This document shows positions 52,144 to 60,309 of a DNA stretch of 64,000 nt, one piece after another. The notes under the pieces were generated by a model. It was given only the letters and a program-made list of their open reading frames with translations. It was not told the DNA's origin and made no database searches. Location: contig JBCCFL010000003.1 in assembly GCA_039029735.1 (NCBI GenBank), forward strand, positions 62,001 to 126,000. Direction: 5' to 3'. The stretch comes from CADEDH01 sp039029735. GTDB lineage: Bacteria; Actinomycetota; Acidimicrobiia; Acidimicrobiales; SZUA-35. Position numbers and translations under genes: made by a program. The stretch's first letter is position 1; each line of letters opens with the position of its first letter.

Positions 52144-53301
52144 ATGGAAGACGCTGTCATCGTTGCCACGGCCCGCACGCCGATCGGGCGGGCCGTGAAG
52201 GGATCGCTCAAGGACGAGCGGGCCGACGACCTCGCCGGCTTCATCATCGCCGACCTCATGGGCAAGGTGCCCGAGGTGGACGGTGCCGAGGTCGACGACC
52301 TCATCCTGGGCGTCGCCAACGCCACCGGCCAGCAAAGTCGCAATGTAGGCCGCCTGGCTGGCCAGCTCGGCGGTCTGCCCAACACCGTGCCCGGCACCAC
52401 CGTGCAGCGGGCCTGTGCCTCGTCGCTCCAGGCGATCCGCATTGCCGCCCATGCGGTGCGGGCCGGGGAAGGCGATGTGTTCGTGGCCGCTGGCCTCGAA
52501 GCGGTGAGCCAGTTCCACGAACCCCAGGACCCCGGCAACCCTCGATTCATGGACGACGGCCGGTCGGACTACCTCGACGACTTCTACATTCCGATGGGCA
52601 TGACGGCCGAGAACGTGGCCGACGCCTATGACGTGTCGCGCGAGCGCATGGACGAGTTCGCCAAGCTCAGCCAGGACCGCGCCGTGGCGGCCCGGGCCAA
52701 CGGGTTCTGGGAGAACGAGATCACGCCGTACGAACTGGCCGATGGCACCGTGGTTCGTCACGACGACGGCCCCCGCGAGGGCACCACGATCGAAGGCCTC
52801 GCCAAGCTGAAGCCGGTGTTCAGGCCCGACGGTCGGGTGACGGCGGGCAACGCATGCCCGCTCAACGACGGAGCGGCGGCGGTGATGGTCATGTCGGCCA
52901 CCAAGGCCCAGGAGCTGGGGCTCACCCCGCTGGCGCGCATCGTTGCCTCGGCGGTGTCGGGCCTCGACCCGAAGATCATGGGCGTTGGCCCGATCGAGGC
53001 GGTCACCAAGGTGCTGAACCGGGCGGGCATGAAGATCGGTGACATCGACGTGGTGGAGCTCAACGAGGCCTTCGCCGCCCAGGTGCTGCCGATCTGCGAC
53101 GAGCTTGGGGTCTCGATCGAGGATCAGCTCAACCCGCACGGCGGTGCGATCGCCGTCGGCCACCCGTTCGGTATGACCGGCGCCCGCATCATGACCACGC
53201 TGATCAACGACCTGCAGACCCTCGACCGCCAGTACGGCGTGGAGACGATGTGTGTCGGTGGCGGTCAGGGCATGGCGATGATCGTGGAGCGGCTCTCCTA
53301 G
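52144..53301 (+). CDS. Thiolase (acetyl-CoA C-acyltransferase)
   Basis: A 385-residue thiolase. Catalytic Cys91 lies in TVQRACASSLQAI, the His in NPHGGAIAVGHPFGMTGAR and the second Cys in ETMCVGGGQGMAM; NEAFAAQ is the family's Asn-Glu motif. It cleaves or forms a 3-ketoacyl-CoA and ends a beta-oxidation round. It begins one base after the CoA-transferase stop (start ATG 52144) and its last four bases overlap the convergent hydrolase gene. Sequence is FadA/AtoB-like; the loop that separates degradative from biosynthetic forms does not decide. Confidence 0.95.
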   Translation: MEDAVIVATARTPIGRAVKGSLKDERADDLAGFIIADLMGKVPEVDGAEVDDLILGVANATGQQSRNVGRLAGQLGGLPNTVPGTTVQRACASSLQAIRIAAHAVRAGEGDVFVAAGLEAVSQFHEPQDPGNPRFMDDGRSDYLDDFYIPMGMTAENVADAYDVSRERMDEFAKLSQDRAVAARANGFWENEITPYELADGTVVRHDDGPREGTTIEGLAKLKPVFRPDGRVTAGNACPLNDGAAAVMVMSATKAQELGLTPLARIVASAVSGLDPKIMGVGPIEAVTKVLNRAGMKIGDIDVVELNEAFAAQVLPICDELGVSIEDQLNPHGGAIAVGHPFGMTGARIMTTLINDLQTLDRQYGVETMCVGGGQGMAMIVERLS

Positions 53302-53999
53302 GACACGCGGCCCAGGAGCGAGAGCACGTCGCGGGCCGAGGCGACGCCGGCGGCCGCAGCGTCGGCGTCCCACGCGTCACCAGCGTGGCTGAAGCCGTGG
53401 TCGAGCCCGGGGTGGACCACGATCTCGCAGTCGGGGTGGCCGTCGAGGGCGGTGCTGATGGCGTCGATTGCCTCTGGCGGCGTGATCGGGTCGGCGCTGC
53501 CGAAGTGCATCCGCACCGGTGCGGTCATGGGCCCGGCAGCTGCCACTCGATCCAGCACGTTCTCCATGCGGCTCCCGTGCCAGGTGATCACGCCGGCCAA
53601 CTGCCCCTCGGCTGCCCCGGCGAGCACGAAGGGACCGCCGAAACAGATCCCGAGCCCGGCGATGCGGCCGTTGGTGCGTTGGCGCATCCAGCCCACCACG
53701 GCGGCCACGTCGTCCCATGCCTTGGCTCGATCGAGGCGGCCCATGCGTTCGAATGCGGCCTCGCGTCCGGTGCGGTAGTCGAGGGCGCCACCACCCTCTC
53801 GCCAGAACGGATCCATCACGGCGGTGACGGCGAGGTCTGATACCGAGGCGATCTGGTCGAGCAGGTCGGGGGCGCCACCGAAGATCGATGGCACCACCAC
53901 GAGCCCGGGCAGCTCGGGAGCCGCCTCGGGGCCCGAGACCACGATCGGCACGGCGCCGTCGGCAACTGGGACGGACAACGAACGAGCGGAGGAGTCCAT
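53298..53999 (-). CDS. Dienelactone hydrolase family protein
   Basis: A 233-residue alpha/beta hydrolase of the DLH family. The nucleophile is Cys in GLGICFGGPFVL, the Asp region is FGSADPITPPEA, and the His lies in HPGLDHGFSH. These enzymes open dienelactones in aromatic breakdown, though many members act on other esters. A TTG at 54008 is in frame, but ATG at 53999 is better placed relative to TACGGT (54008-54013). It converges on the thiolase and is followed upstream by the carotenoid oxygenase gene. Confidence 0.88.
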   Translation of the reverse strand: MDSSARSLSVPVADGAVPIVVSGPEAAPELPGLVVVPSIFGGAPDLLDQIASVSDLAVTAVMDPFWREGGGALDYRTGREAAFERMGRLDRAKAWDDVAAVVGWMRQRTNGRIAGLGICFGGPFVLAGAAEGQLAGVITWHGSRMENVLDRVAAAGPMTAPVRMHFGSADPITPPEAIDAISTALDGHPDCEIVVHPGLDHGFSHAGDAWDADAAAAGVASARDVLSLLGRVS

Positions 54000-54007
54000 G
54001 GTCCGCA

Positions 54008-54013
54008 ACCGTA
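54008..54013 (-). promoter_or_regulatory. -10 hexamer of the dienelactone hydrolase gene
   Basis: TACGGT on the minus strand, eight bases before the ATG at 53999. Confidence 0.45.
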
Positions 54014-54050
54014 GCGTCGGGCGCCGGCCGGTGATGAGGGCGAGGTCGGC

Positions 54051-55436
54051 CTAGCTGGGCTCGGGCACCGAGCGATCGCTCACCCAGTTGCCGTGGAAGC
54101 CGTAGGGCACCCGCTGCGGCAGCTTCACCTGGGCCACGTAGTCGGTGCGATCGAAGTCTTGGGCGTCGATGACCACGAACTCGGCGGAGTCGGTGGCGAG
54201 GTCGTGCACGTAGGTCACGAGCCAGCCGTCATCCTCGGCCTCGCCATCCTCACGAGCGACGAACACGGGCTCGCCAGCGGCCCGGCCGGGGCCGTGGTCG
54301 AACACCTGGCGAGCGCCGGTTTCGAGGTCGTGCTTGAGGGTGGGCCACCCGTCGCCCGGGCTGGTGGAGGGCGATGCGCAGTAGCCGTAGCGGTAGGGCT
54401 TGGTGCTCAGCGATCCGCGGTGGCGGGGGAACTCGTTGGGCGTCTCGTCGATCACCGTGACCGATGCATCGCGCCGGTTGACGTCGAGCTCCCAGCGTTC
54501 GAGGCGGGCCATGTTCTCGAACGGGCCGAGGAGGTCCTGGTCGAACATCTTGTCGTACACGCACAGGTCGATCACCACCTTCTCACCCGAGTCGGCCGTG
54601 GCGTCGACGTCGAAGGAGTTGAGCGGGTGGAAGCAGTAGCCAGGCGGCACGTCGATCCACACGATGTCGTCGGCGCCGCCCTGGCGAGGGAGGAGGCCGA
54701 CGCGGTTGGCGTAGTCGGGGTTCCACCGGAACGGGAAGCGGCCGGCGAAGGCGAGGTCGAGATCGACCGTGCAGGGCTGGTCGTACACCACGGCGTAGCG
54801 GCCGGTGAGCGACATGTCGTGCACCATCGTCATGCCGGGGAGAGGGACGTCGACGGTCTTCGTCACGGTGCCGTCGCGGCCGACCACGACGTACTGGATG
54901 TGGTCCATCCACTCGGCCCAGGCGTACACCATGGCGTGCATCTCGCCGGTGTCGGGGTCGACCTTGGGGTGGGCGGTGAAGGCGCCGGGGAGCGTGCCGC
55001 TGAAGTCGTTGCGGCCAACGGTCTCGAGTTCGTATGTGAGCTCCACGGGGCAGCCGCCGGCCTCCACCATCGCCCAGGTGGTGCCGGCGAACCCACCGAC
55101 GTTGGTGTTGGGCCCGTGGCCCGAGTTGTTCCAGTTGGGGCCGGGAATGTCGGGTAGGCCGCGCATCTCGTTGAGGTCGCGGGAGCCCACGTAGCGGTTG
55201 CGATACCACTCGGCCTTGCCATCACGGAGGCGGATGCCGTGCACCATGCCGTCGCCCATGAACCAGTGGTGGGTGGAGGGGTCCACGTCGTTGGCGGGGT
55301 TCGGTCCGTTTCGGAGGTAGCGGCCGCTGAGTTCGGCCGGCAGCTGGCCCACGACGGGCAGATCGAAGGCGGTGACCTCTTCGGTGACGGGGGCGTAGTT
55401 GCCCGAGAGGTACAGGCTGACGTCGGTGGTCGACAT
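54051..55436 (-). CDS. Carotenoid cleavage oxygenase family protein
   Basis: A 461-residue non-haem iron dioxygenase of the CCO/lignostilbene family. The four iron-binding histidines are His156 (AFTAHPKVD), His206 (MVHDMSL), His270 (YCFHPLN) and His448 (GFHGNWV). YLRNGPNP and HWFMGDGMVHG at the start are family signatures. It cleaves a conjugated double bond of a carotenoid, apocarotenoid or stilbene. The ATG follows CAGGAG; its promoter region is covered by a perfect inverted repeat shared with the divergent TetR gene, which probably represses it. Confidence 0.92.
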   Translation of the reverse strand: MSTTDVSLYLSGNYAPVTEEVTAFDLPVVGQLPAELSGRYLRNGPNPANDVDPSTHHWFMGDGMVHGIRLRDGKAEWYRNRYVGSRDLNEMRGLPDIPGPNWNNSGHGPNTNVGGFAGTTWAMVEAGGCPVELTYELETVGRNDFSGTLPGAFTAHPKVDPDTGEMHAMVYAWAEWMDHIQYVVVGRDGTVTKTVDVPLPGMTMVHDMSLTGRYAVVYDQPCTVDLDLAFAGRFPFRWNPDYANRVGLLPRQGGADDIVWIDVPPGYCFHPLNSFDVDATADSGEKVVIDLCVYDKMFDQDLLGPFENMARLERWELDVNRRDASVTVIDETPNEFPRHRGSLSTKPYRYGYCASPSTSPGDGWPTLKHDLETGARQVFDHGPGRAAGEPVFVAREDGEAEDDGWLVTYVHDLATDSAEFVVIDAQDFDRTDYVAQVKLPQRVPYGFHGNWVSDRSVPEPS

Positions 55437-55461
55437 GGAACGACTCCTGAGGCTGGCGGTG

Positions 55462-55490
55462 TAACTAAGTTATGGCTTGTAACTTAGTTA
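55462..55490. promoter_or_regulatory. Perfect inverted-repeat operator between TetR and carotenoid oxygenase genes
   Basis: TAACTAAGTTA (55462-55472) and TAACTTAGTTA (55480-55490) are exact reverse complements separated by seven bases. The right arm runs into the TetR gene's -10 hexamer at 55489-55494, and the left arm lies 26 bases from the oxygenase ATG. Size and symmetry fit a TetR-family dimer or dimer-pair site. The AT-rich arms stand out from the surrounding high-GC DNA. Confidence 0.8.
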
Positions 55491-55494
55491 TACT
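55489..55494 (+). promoter_or_regulatory. -10 hexamer of the TetR gene (leaderless)
   Basis: TATACT, near the sigma-70 consensus, ends six bases before the GTG at 55501. It overlaps the last two bases of the inverted repeat, so regulator binding would block its own promoter. Confidence 0.7.
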
Positions 55495-55500
55495 GGCGGG

Positions 55501-56100
55501 GTGGCGTCAAGGACTTCCACAGGAACCGCAGCGAACACAGCCCCGGCCAACGGTCAGGGCGGCATGCGGGAGCGGCTGCTCGACGCAGCCCTCACCGTGC
55601 TGCAGCGCGACGGGGCGGCTGCGCTGACGGTGCGCAACATCACCGAGGAGGCCGGCTGCTCGACCACCGGCATCTACACCCACTTCGGAGGCAAGCAGCA
55701 GCTCGTCGAGGCGATCTTCCTCGACGGCTTCGCCTCGTTCGACGATGCCCTCGGCCCGCACTACGCCAGCGGTGATCTGCTGGCCGCGGGCCACGCCTAC
55801 CGCTCGTGGGCGCTGGCGAACCCCACCCACTATCTCGTGATGTTCGGCCGGGCCGTGCCCGACTTCGTGCCGAGTGAGCCGGCCATGGCGCGAGCCAACC
55901 GATCGTTCCAGGATCTGATCGACACCGTGGCCCGGCTGGGCGCGCCCAAACCGACCGTGGCCGCCTACCACCTCTACGCCACGGTGCACGGCTACGTGAT
56001 GCTGGAGCTGATCGGCATGGGCCCGGTAGACCCAGCGCTGCTCGACGAGCTCTACACCCAGGGGATCGAAGCCGCCAACACCGTTGGCGAGCTGCACTGA
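55501..56100 (+). CDS. TetR-family transcriptional regulator
   Basis: A 199-residue regulator. The helix-turn-helix is at about residues 37-65 (ALTVRNITEEAGCSTTGIY, then THFGGKQQLVEAIF); the C-terminal ligand-binding domain is helical and carries AYHLYATVHGYVMLEL as an internal helix of the TetR_C-type. It is divergent from the carotenoid oxygenase gene, with a shared operator. By family precedent it is an autorepressor released by a small ligand, likely a substrate or product of the oxygenase. Leaderless GTG start. Confidence 0.9.
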   Translation: MASRTSTGTAANTAPANGQGGMRERLLDAALTVLQRDGAAALTVRNITEEAGCSTTGIYTHFGGKQQLVEAIFLDGFASFDDALGPHYASGDLLAAGHAYRSWALANPTHYLVMFGRAVPDFVPSEPAMARANRSFQDLIDTVARLGAPKPTVAAYHLYATVHGYVMLELIGMGPVDPALLDELYTQGIEAANTVGELH

Positions 56101-56123
56101 CTGCGGGTGCCTTGGGGGCGGAG

Positions 56124-57263
56124 CTACTCCATCATCGAGTTGACGCGCTGGACGGCGTCGATGAACTCCTCGACCATCTCGATCACCACACGGTCGGCGT
56201 GCTTCGACTCGTTCATCGAGCCGACGATCTGCCCGACGAAGTAGTTCGCCAGCTTCACGGCGCCCTCGTTCTCGGGGTTCATGGCGGCCCGGTCGATCCG
56301 ACGGCTGGCCTCGGCGATGAGCATCGGCTGCAGCGGCATGCCGAGCGTGCCCGGAGACTCTGGGCCTTCCCACTCGTCGGTCCAGGCCGAACGGAGCTGG
56401 CGGGCTGGCTTCCCGGTGCGTGACCGCGATCGCAGCGTGTCCGACGACGTGGCGGCGAGGAACTTGTCTTTCACGATGGGATGCGTTTCGGCTTCGAGCG
56501 TGGTGAGCCACACCGAGCCGCACCAGATGCCTTCGGCCCCGAGGGCGAGCGACGCCGCCATCTGTCGGCCGGTACCGATGCCGCCGGCGGCCAACACCGG
56601 AACCGGTGCGACGGCGTCGACGATCTCGGGTACGAGCACCATCGTGCCGATCTCGCCCGTGTGTCCGCCGGCCTCATGGCCCTGGGCGATGATCACGTCG
56701 ACCCCGGCGGCCACGTGGCGCACCGCATGCGCTGGCTTGCCGGCCAGGGCCCCGACCTTCACGCCGTTCTCGTGAGCCCGCTCGATCATGTCCGGCGGGG
56801 GTGGCCCGAGGGCGTTCACGATCAACGAGATCGGATGGGAGAACGCCACGTCCATCAGCGGCACGGCCTGGGCGTAGGTCATCGGCGCAGTCGAGTCGTC
56901 ACCGCCTCGGCGCGGCCGGTCATCGTCGGCCGGCATCGGCGGGATGTCGTAGCGCTCCATCATCTCGTCGAGGAACTCGCGATGGGTTGGCGGGATCATG
57001 TCGGTGAGCGTCTTCACCGCGAGCTCGCCGTCAGCCTTGCCCTCGTACTTGGCCGGCACGATGATGTCGACTCCGAACGGGCGGTCGCCCACCTCGTCGG
57101 CGATCCACTTGAGGTCGACGTCGAGCTGCTCCGGCGTGTGGGCGGCTGCCCCGAGCACGCCATAGCCACCAGCTCGGGTGACCGCAGCCACCACGTCGCG
57201 ACAGTGGGTGAACGCCAGGATCGGGAACTCGATGTCGAGCATCTCGCAGATCTTCGTCTTCAT
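56124..57263 (-). CDS. Nitronate monooxygenase / FMN-dependent 2-nitropropane dioxygenase family
   Basis: A 379-residue FMN TIM-barrel. FPILAFTHCRDVVAAVTRAG opens the barrel; ADVIIAQGHEAGGHTGE-like VDVIIAQGHEAGGHTGE is the active-site His loop; PVLAAGGIGTGRQMAASLALGAEGI is the FMN phosphate site; IWCGSVWLTT follows. The family oxidises nitronates, and close relatives are enoyl reductases or unknown. Leaderless ATG at 57263 with TAGCGT seven bases upstream; an in-frame GTG at 57272 is rejected on that basis. It converges on the TetR gene with a 23-base gap. Confidence 0.88.
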   Translation of the reverse strand: MKTKICEMLDIEFPILAFTHCRDVVAAVTRAGGYGVLGAAAHTPEQLDVDLKWIADEVGDRPFGVDIIVPAKYEGKADGELAVKTLTDMIPPTHREFLDEMMERYDIPPMPADDDRPRRGGDDSTAPMTYAQAVPLMDVAFSHPISLIVNALGPPPPDMIERAHENGVKVGALAGKPAHAVRHVAAGVDVIIAQGHEAGGHTGEIGTMVLVPEIVDAVAPVPVLAAGGIGTGRQMAASLALGAEGIWCGSVWLTTLEAETHPIVKDKFLAATSSDTLRSRSRTGKPARQLRSAWTDEWEGPESPGTLGMPLQPMLIAEASRRIDRAAMNPENEGAVKLANYFVGQIVGSMNESKHADRVVIEMVEEFIDAVQRVNSMME

Positions 57264-57270
57264 GCGCCCC

Positions 57271-57276
57271 ACGCTA
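57271..57276 (-). promoter_or_regulatory. -10 hexamer of nitronate monooxygenase gene (leaderless)
   Basis: TAGCGT on the minus strand ends seven bases before the ATG at 57263. Confidence 0.55.
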
Positions 57277-57331
57277 GGTCACGGCCCACTGTCGGGGCGA
57301 GGTGGCGGGCGCCGCCCCGTCAGCCGCCCCG

Positions 57332-57712
57332 TCAGGCGTCGTGAATCCGCCAGCGAGATTCCAGGTCCCGCAGCTCCGATGCCAGCGGACGCGATCGATC
57401 ACCTGGCCCTGATCGCAACTGGCTGCGCCCGTCGGGGAGCGGATGGGGCGCGTCGGCGTGGAGCGCATCGAGCAGTGGGTCGAGCTTCGAGCGGGCCACC
57501 GCCTCGCTGGCCAGCGACTCGGCCACGGTGCGCTCCATCACCTCCAGCTCGGCCGGCCGCACCACGAACTGTGACGATCGGATGCTCTGGATGATCGGAC
57601 CGGGGGAGCGGGCGTCGAGAGGGAACCGGCCGAGGTAGCGCGAGCAGGCCTGTACGCCACCGGCCACGAGCAGGAGCGAGACCACCACACCGATCGTGAT
57701 CATCGTGGTCAT
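57332..57712 (-). CDS. Small membrane-anchored protein, last gene of the MoxR-DUF58 unit
   Basis: A 126-residue protein. A hydrophobic helix covers residues 3-22 (TMITIGVVVSLLLVAGGVQA) with a cysteine right after it; the rest is charged and helical (ELEVMERTVAESLASEAVAR). The start overlaps the stop of the DUF4129 gene by ATGA, so it is a late member of the operon. Family not recognised; it may be an accessory subunit of the membrane complex encoded upstream. Confidence 0.65.
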   Translation of the reverse strand: MTTMITIGVVVSLLLVAGGVQACSRYLGRFPLDARSPGPIIQSIRSSQFVVRPAELEVMERTVAESLASEAVARSKLDPLLDALHADAPHPLPDGRSQLRSGPGDRSRPLASELRDLESRWRIHDA

Positions 57713-59040
57713 GCCTCGGCCCCGGTGTCACCCGCGTTGCGTTCGCCCTTACCAGGCTCAGCGGTGCCGCTGTCGATGTCGAGGGCTCGGCGCAGCGTCT
57801 CCACGGCGTCGATGCCGTTGTCGCGCATGCCCTCCGACACCGGATCTAGCCCGAACCGGGCGTACTCGAACAGTTCGGTCAGCGCCGCCATCTCCTCCCG
57901 GCCTCGGGAGAGCGTTGGCACCGCACGGGTGAGGAACTCGTGCACGGTCTCGTGATCGCGTTGCTCAACGCCGGCTCGGGCGAGGTGGCGCTCAACCGTT
58001 GCGTACCCGAACCGGATCGCCCGTCCCGGGTCGGGCTCGGCCCGCATGTCCAACAGGAGCGCATCGAGCATCGCATCGGCTGCGGCTCGATCGACCGACG
58101 CCTCGTCGAGATCGGCCCGGCCCGGCAGTGAGATGTGAATCGTCTCTCGTGCGTCGTCGAGGTTCAGATCGTCGAGCTCGAAGGCCTGTTCGGGGCGCCG
58201 AAACGCCGCCCACAGCAGCCCGGCGATGATCACGGCGAGTGTGATGACCGCCGCTGCCACGAGGCCGTTCAGATCCGACTGTGGCACCTCGGGTACGTCG
58301 CGGGCCACCGTGGTCGGCGTTGTGGCCCCCGTGTCAGCCGCTGGAGCCGGCTCCCGGCCAGGGGCTGCAGCGATGGACTGGCTGCGGGCCTGGGCCGCCG
58401 CGAGGCTCGCCAGCAGCACCGCGGCCGCCAGCGCTACGCCGAGCGCCGTGCGTACGGCCGTGCCCGGCTGGCCGGCACGGCGAGCTGGTCGCAGCTCGTC
58501 GTCGGGGGGATCGGCGATCAGGCGGTGGGCGATCAACGGGGCTGCCGCGAGGGCGAACGCCACCGGCACCAGACCGGTCGAGAGGCCCTGGTCGGCCAAC
58601 GCCTCCTGGAGCACCACGAGGGCCACGGCGGCCGCAGCCACCATTGCAGCCCGTACCGTCATGGCCGGCAGCACCTGGCTGGCGAAGCGCGTCTCGTGGC
58701 GGATGTCTAACGACAGCCGCCCGAGTTCGTGCACCACCACCATCGTGACGGCCATGATGATGACCGTGGCGGCCCCCGGGCCGTCCGGCTCGAACATGGC
58801 GGCGACCGCCAGGGCCGCCAGCCCTGCATAGTGGGCGGGCACGAAGCCCGACACCATGGCGGTCAGCACGACCAGCGTTGCCACGTTCACGAGCGTGCCA
58901 CCGGTGCTGTTCTCGCTGGTGATGGCCACGGTGCCGCCGATGGCAGTGAGTACGGCGGCGCCGAGCCCGGTTGCCGTGGGGAGCACGGCGATGCGGCGGG
59001 TGATGCGGGTGACGCCGGCGCTGTCGGTGGGCGCAGTCAT
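57709..59040 (-). CDS. Membrane protein with C-terminal DUF4129 domain
   Basis: A 443-residue protein. The N-terminal 225 residues have about seven membrane helices; a linker rich in Ala/Pro/Thr and one more helix (AAAVITLAVIIAGLLWAAF) follow; the last 120 residues are the DUF4129 cytosolic domain (RAIRFGYATVERHLARAGV, HETVHEFLTRAV, LTELFEYARFGL). DUF4129 proteins are usual partners of MoxR ATPases and DUF58 proteins, often with a transglutaminase-like TgpA; no transglutaminase motif is seen here. ATG overlaps the DUF58 stop by ATGA. Confidence 0.85.
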   Translation of the reverse strand: MTAPTDSAGVTRITRRIAVLPTATGLGAAVLTAIGGTVAITSENSTGGTLVNVATLVVLTAMVSGFVPAHYAGLAALAVAAMFEPDGPGAATVIIMAVTMVVVHELGRLSLDIRHETRFASQVLPAMTVRAAMVAAAAVALVVLQEALADQGLSTGLVPVAFALAAAPLIAHRLIADPPDDELRPARRAGQPGTAVRTALGVALAAAVLLASLAAAQARSQSIAAAPGREPAPAADTGATTPTTVARDVPEVPQSDLNGLVAAAVITLAVIIAGLLWAAFRRPEQAFELDDLNLDDARETIHISLPGRADLDEASVDRAAADAMLDALLLDMRAEPDPGRAIRFGYATVERHLARAGVEQRDHETVHEFLTRAVPTLSRGREEMAALTELFEYARFGLDPVSEGMRDNGIDAVETLRRALDIDSGTAEPGKGERNAGDTGAEA

Positions 59041-60296
59041 CGGCGCACCGCTGCTCGTCTCGACAATGCGGCGGTCGGTATCTCGACGGGCTGGTCCGCC
59101 CGCCACACCACCACCGGCACACCCTGGCTCTCGATCCACCGGCGGCGCCGCTCACGCTGCAGGCGCCACAACCGGGCCGTCAGCTGAGCGATGTGATCCT
59201 CGCTCGGCTGCATGTGGTCCTCGGCTGCGCAGTCGAGCACGGCGATGTCGAGCCCGCGGGCTCGCAGCTCCACCGGGATGGCTGCCATGTCGGGGTCGGT
59301 CAGGCCCGACACCATGACGATCAGCGCGTCGCTCGACAGTTCGTGGAGGGGAAGCTGCGCCAGGCTGGGGGCGCGAAGCCCCGGCTCCACCTGTGTCTCC
59401 AACAGGCCGTCGAGCAGCCGGGCCTGGTGGAGGCGCCCGAGCTGAGGCCGGAACCACCGAACGTGGCGGCCAACGTCGAGCACACCAACACGATCGTGGG
59501 TGCCGAGGCTGGCTTCCGCCAGCGCCATCGTTGCCCGCACCGCCCGTTGGGTGAGCCGGTTGTGATCGGGGCCGAGATCGGCGAACGAGTCGAGGAGGAA
59601 CACGAGGTCGCCCGAGCGATCTGGGTGACGCACCGTCACCCAGCGATCGCCCCGGCGGGCCGACACCCGCCAGTTGAGCGAGCGCAGGGGATCACCGGGC
59701 CGATACGGCCGCACCTCGGCGAACTCCGAGCCGTCGCCATGCCGGGGCGAGCGGTGTACGCCAACCCGGGCTCGGAGGCGAGCCGGGGTGAGGGTGGCCC
59801 GGCGTTGCCCGTCTTCGGGATGCACCCGGATGGCTGCATCGGCCCGAACCACACGGGACGTGATGAACATGCCGAATCGGTCACGAGCTCTCACCTGGAC
59901 CCGCCCGGGCTGTGCCACCCCCCATGCTGCGAGTGCAACGGGGAACCGCACGTCGACCCGCTGACCGGCCTCCACCGCCACGATCGCGTGGCGGATCCCG
60001 TCGACCGGCACGACGTCTGGTGGCAGCTCCAGCTCGATCTCCACCCACGGTGCGCCGACATTCGACGAGATCGACACCACGAGATCGACCTCGTCGCCGA
60101 CCACCGCACGGGCCGGCGCGCGCACCTCGATCTCGATGTCAGGCCACCGGTGAAGAGCGGTGGCCACGATCACCATCGCCACCAACGGTCCCACGAGGGC
60201 CACCAACACCGGCTGACCGATCACCACCGCCGCGATCAGCGCCGCGACGCCGCCGAAGAGCAGGATCGTGTAGCGGGGGCTGGTCTGGCGGTTCAC
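59037..60296 (-). CDS. DUF58 (vWA-like) protein
   Basis: A 419-residue protein. Two N-terminal membrane helices (about 10-50: TILLFGGVAALIAAVVIGQ, then VALVGPLVAMVIVATAL) precede a beta-rich region and the DUF58 motif EFAEVRPYRPGDPLRSLNWRVSAR at about 200. DLVFLLDSFADLG starts a vWA-like fold, here with DSFAD in place of the metal-site DxSxS. GTG at 60296 is used; the longer frame overlaps moxR. It lies 13 bases after the MoxR gene. DUF58 proteins bridge the ATPase to membrane partners. Confidence 0.9.
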   Translation of the reverse strand: MNRQTSPRYTILLFGGVAALIAAVVIGQPVLVALVGPLVAMVIVATALHRWPDIEIEVRAPARAVVGDEVDLVVSISSNVGAPWVEIELELPPDVVPVDGIRHAIVAVEAGQRVDVRFPVALAAWGVAQPGRVQVRARDRFGMFITSRVVRADAAIRVHPEDGQRRATLTPARLRARVGVHRSPRHGDGSEFAEVRPYRPGDPLRSLNWRVSARRGDRWVTVRHPDRSGDLVFLLDSFADLGPDHNRLTQRAVRATMALAEASLGTHDRVGVLDVGRHVRWFRPQLGRLHQARLLDGLLETQVEPGLRAPSLAQLPLHELSSDALIVMVSGLTDPDMAAIPVELRARGLDIAVLDCAAEDHMQPSEDHIAQLTARLWRLQRERRRRWIESQGVPVVVWRADQPVEIPTAALSRRAAVRR

Positions 60297-60309
60297 ACCC
60301 CGGCTGCCG

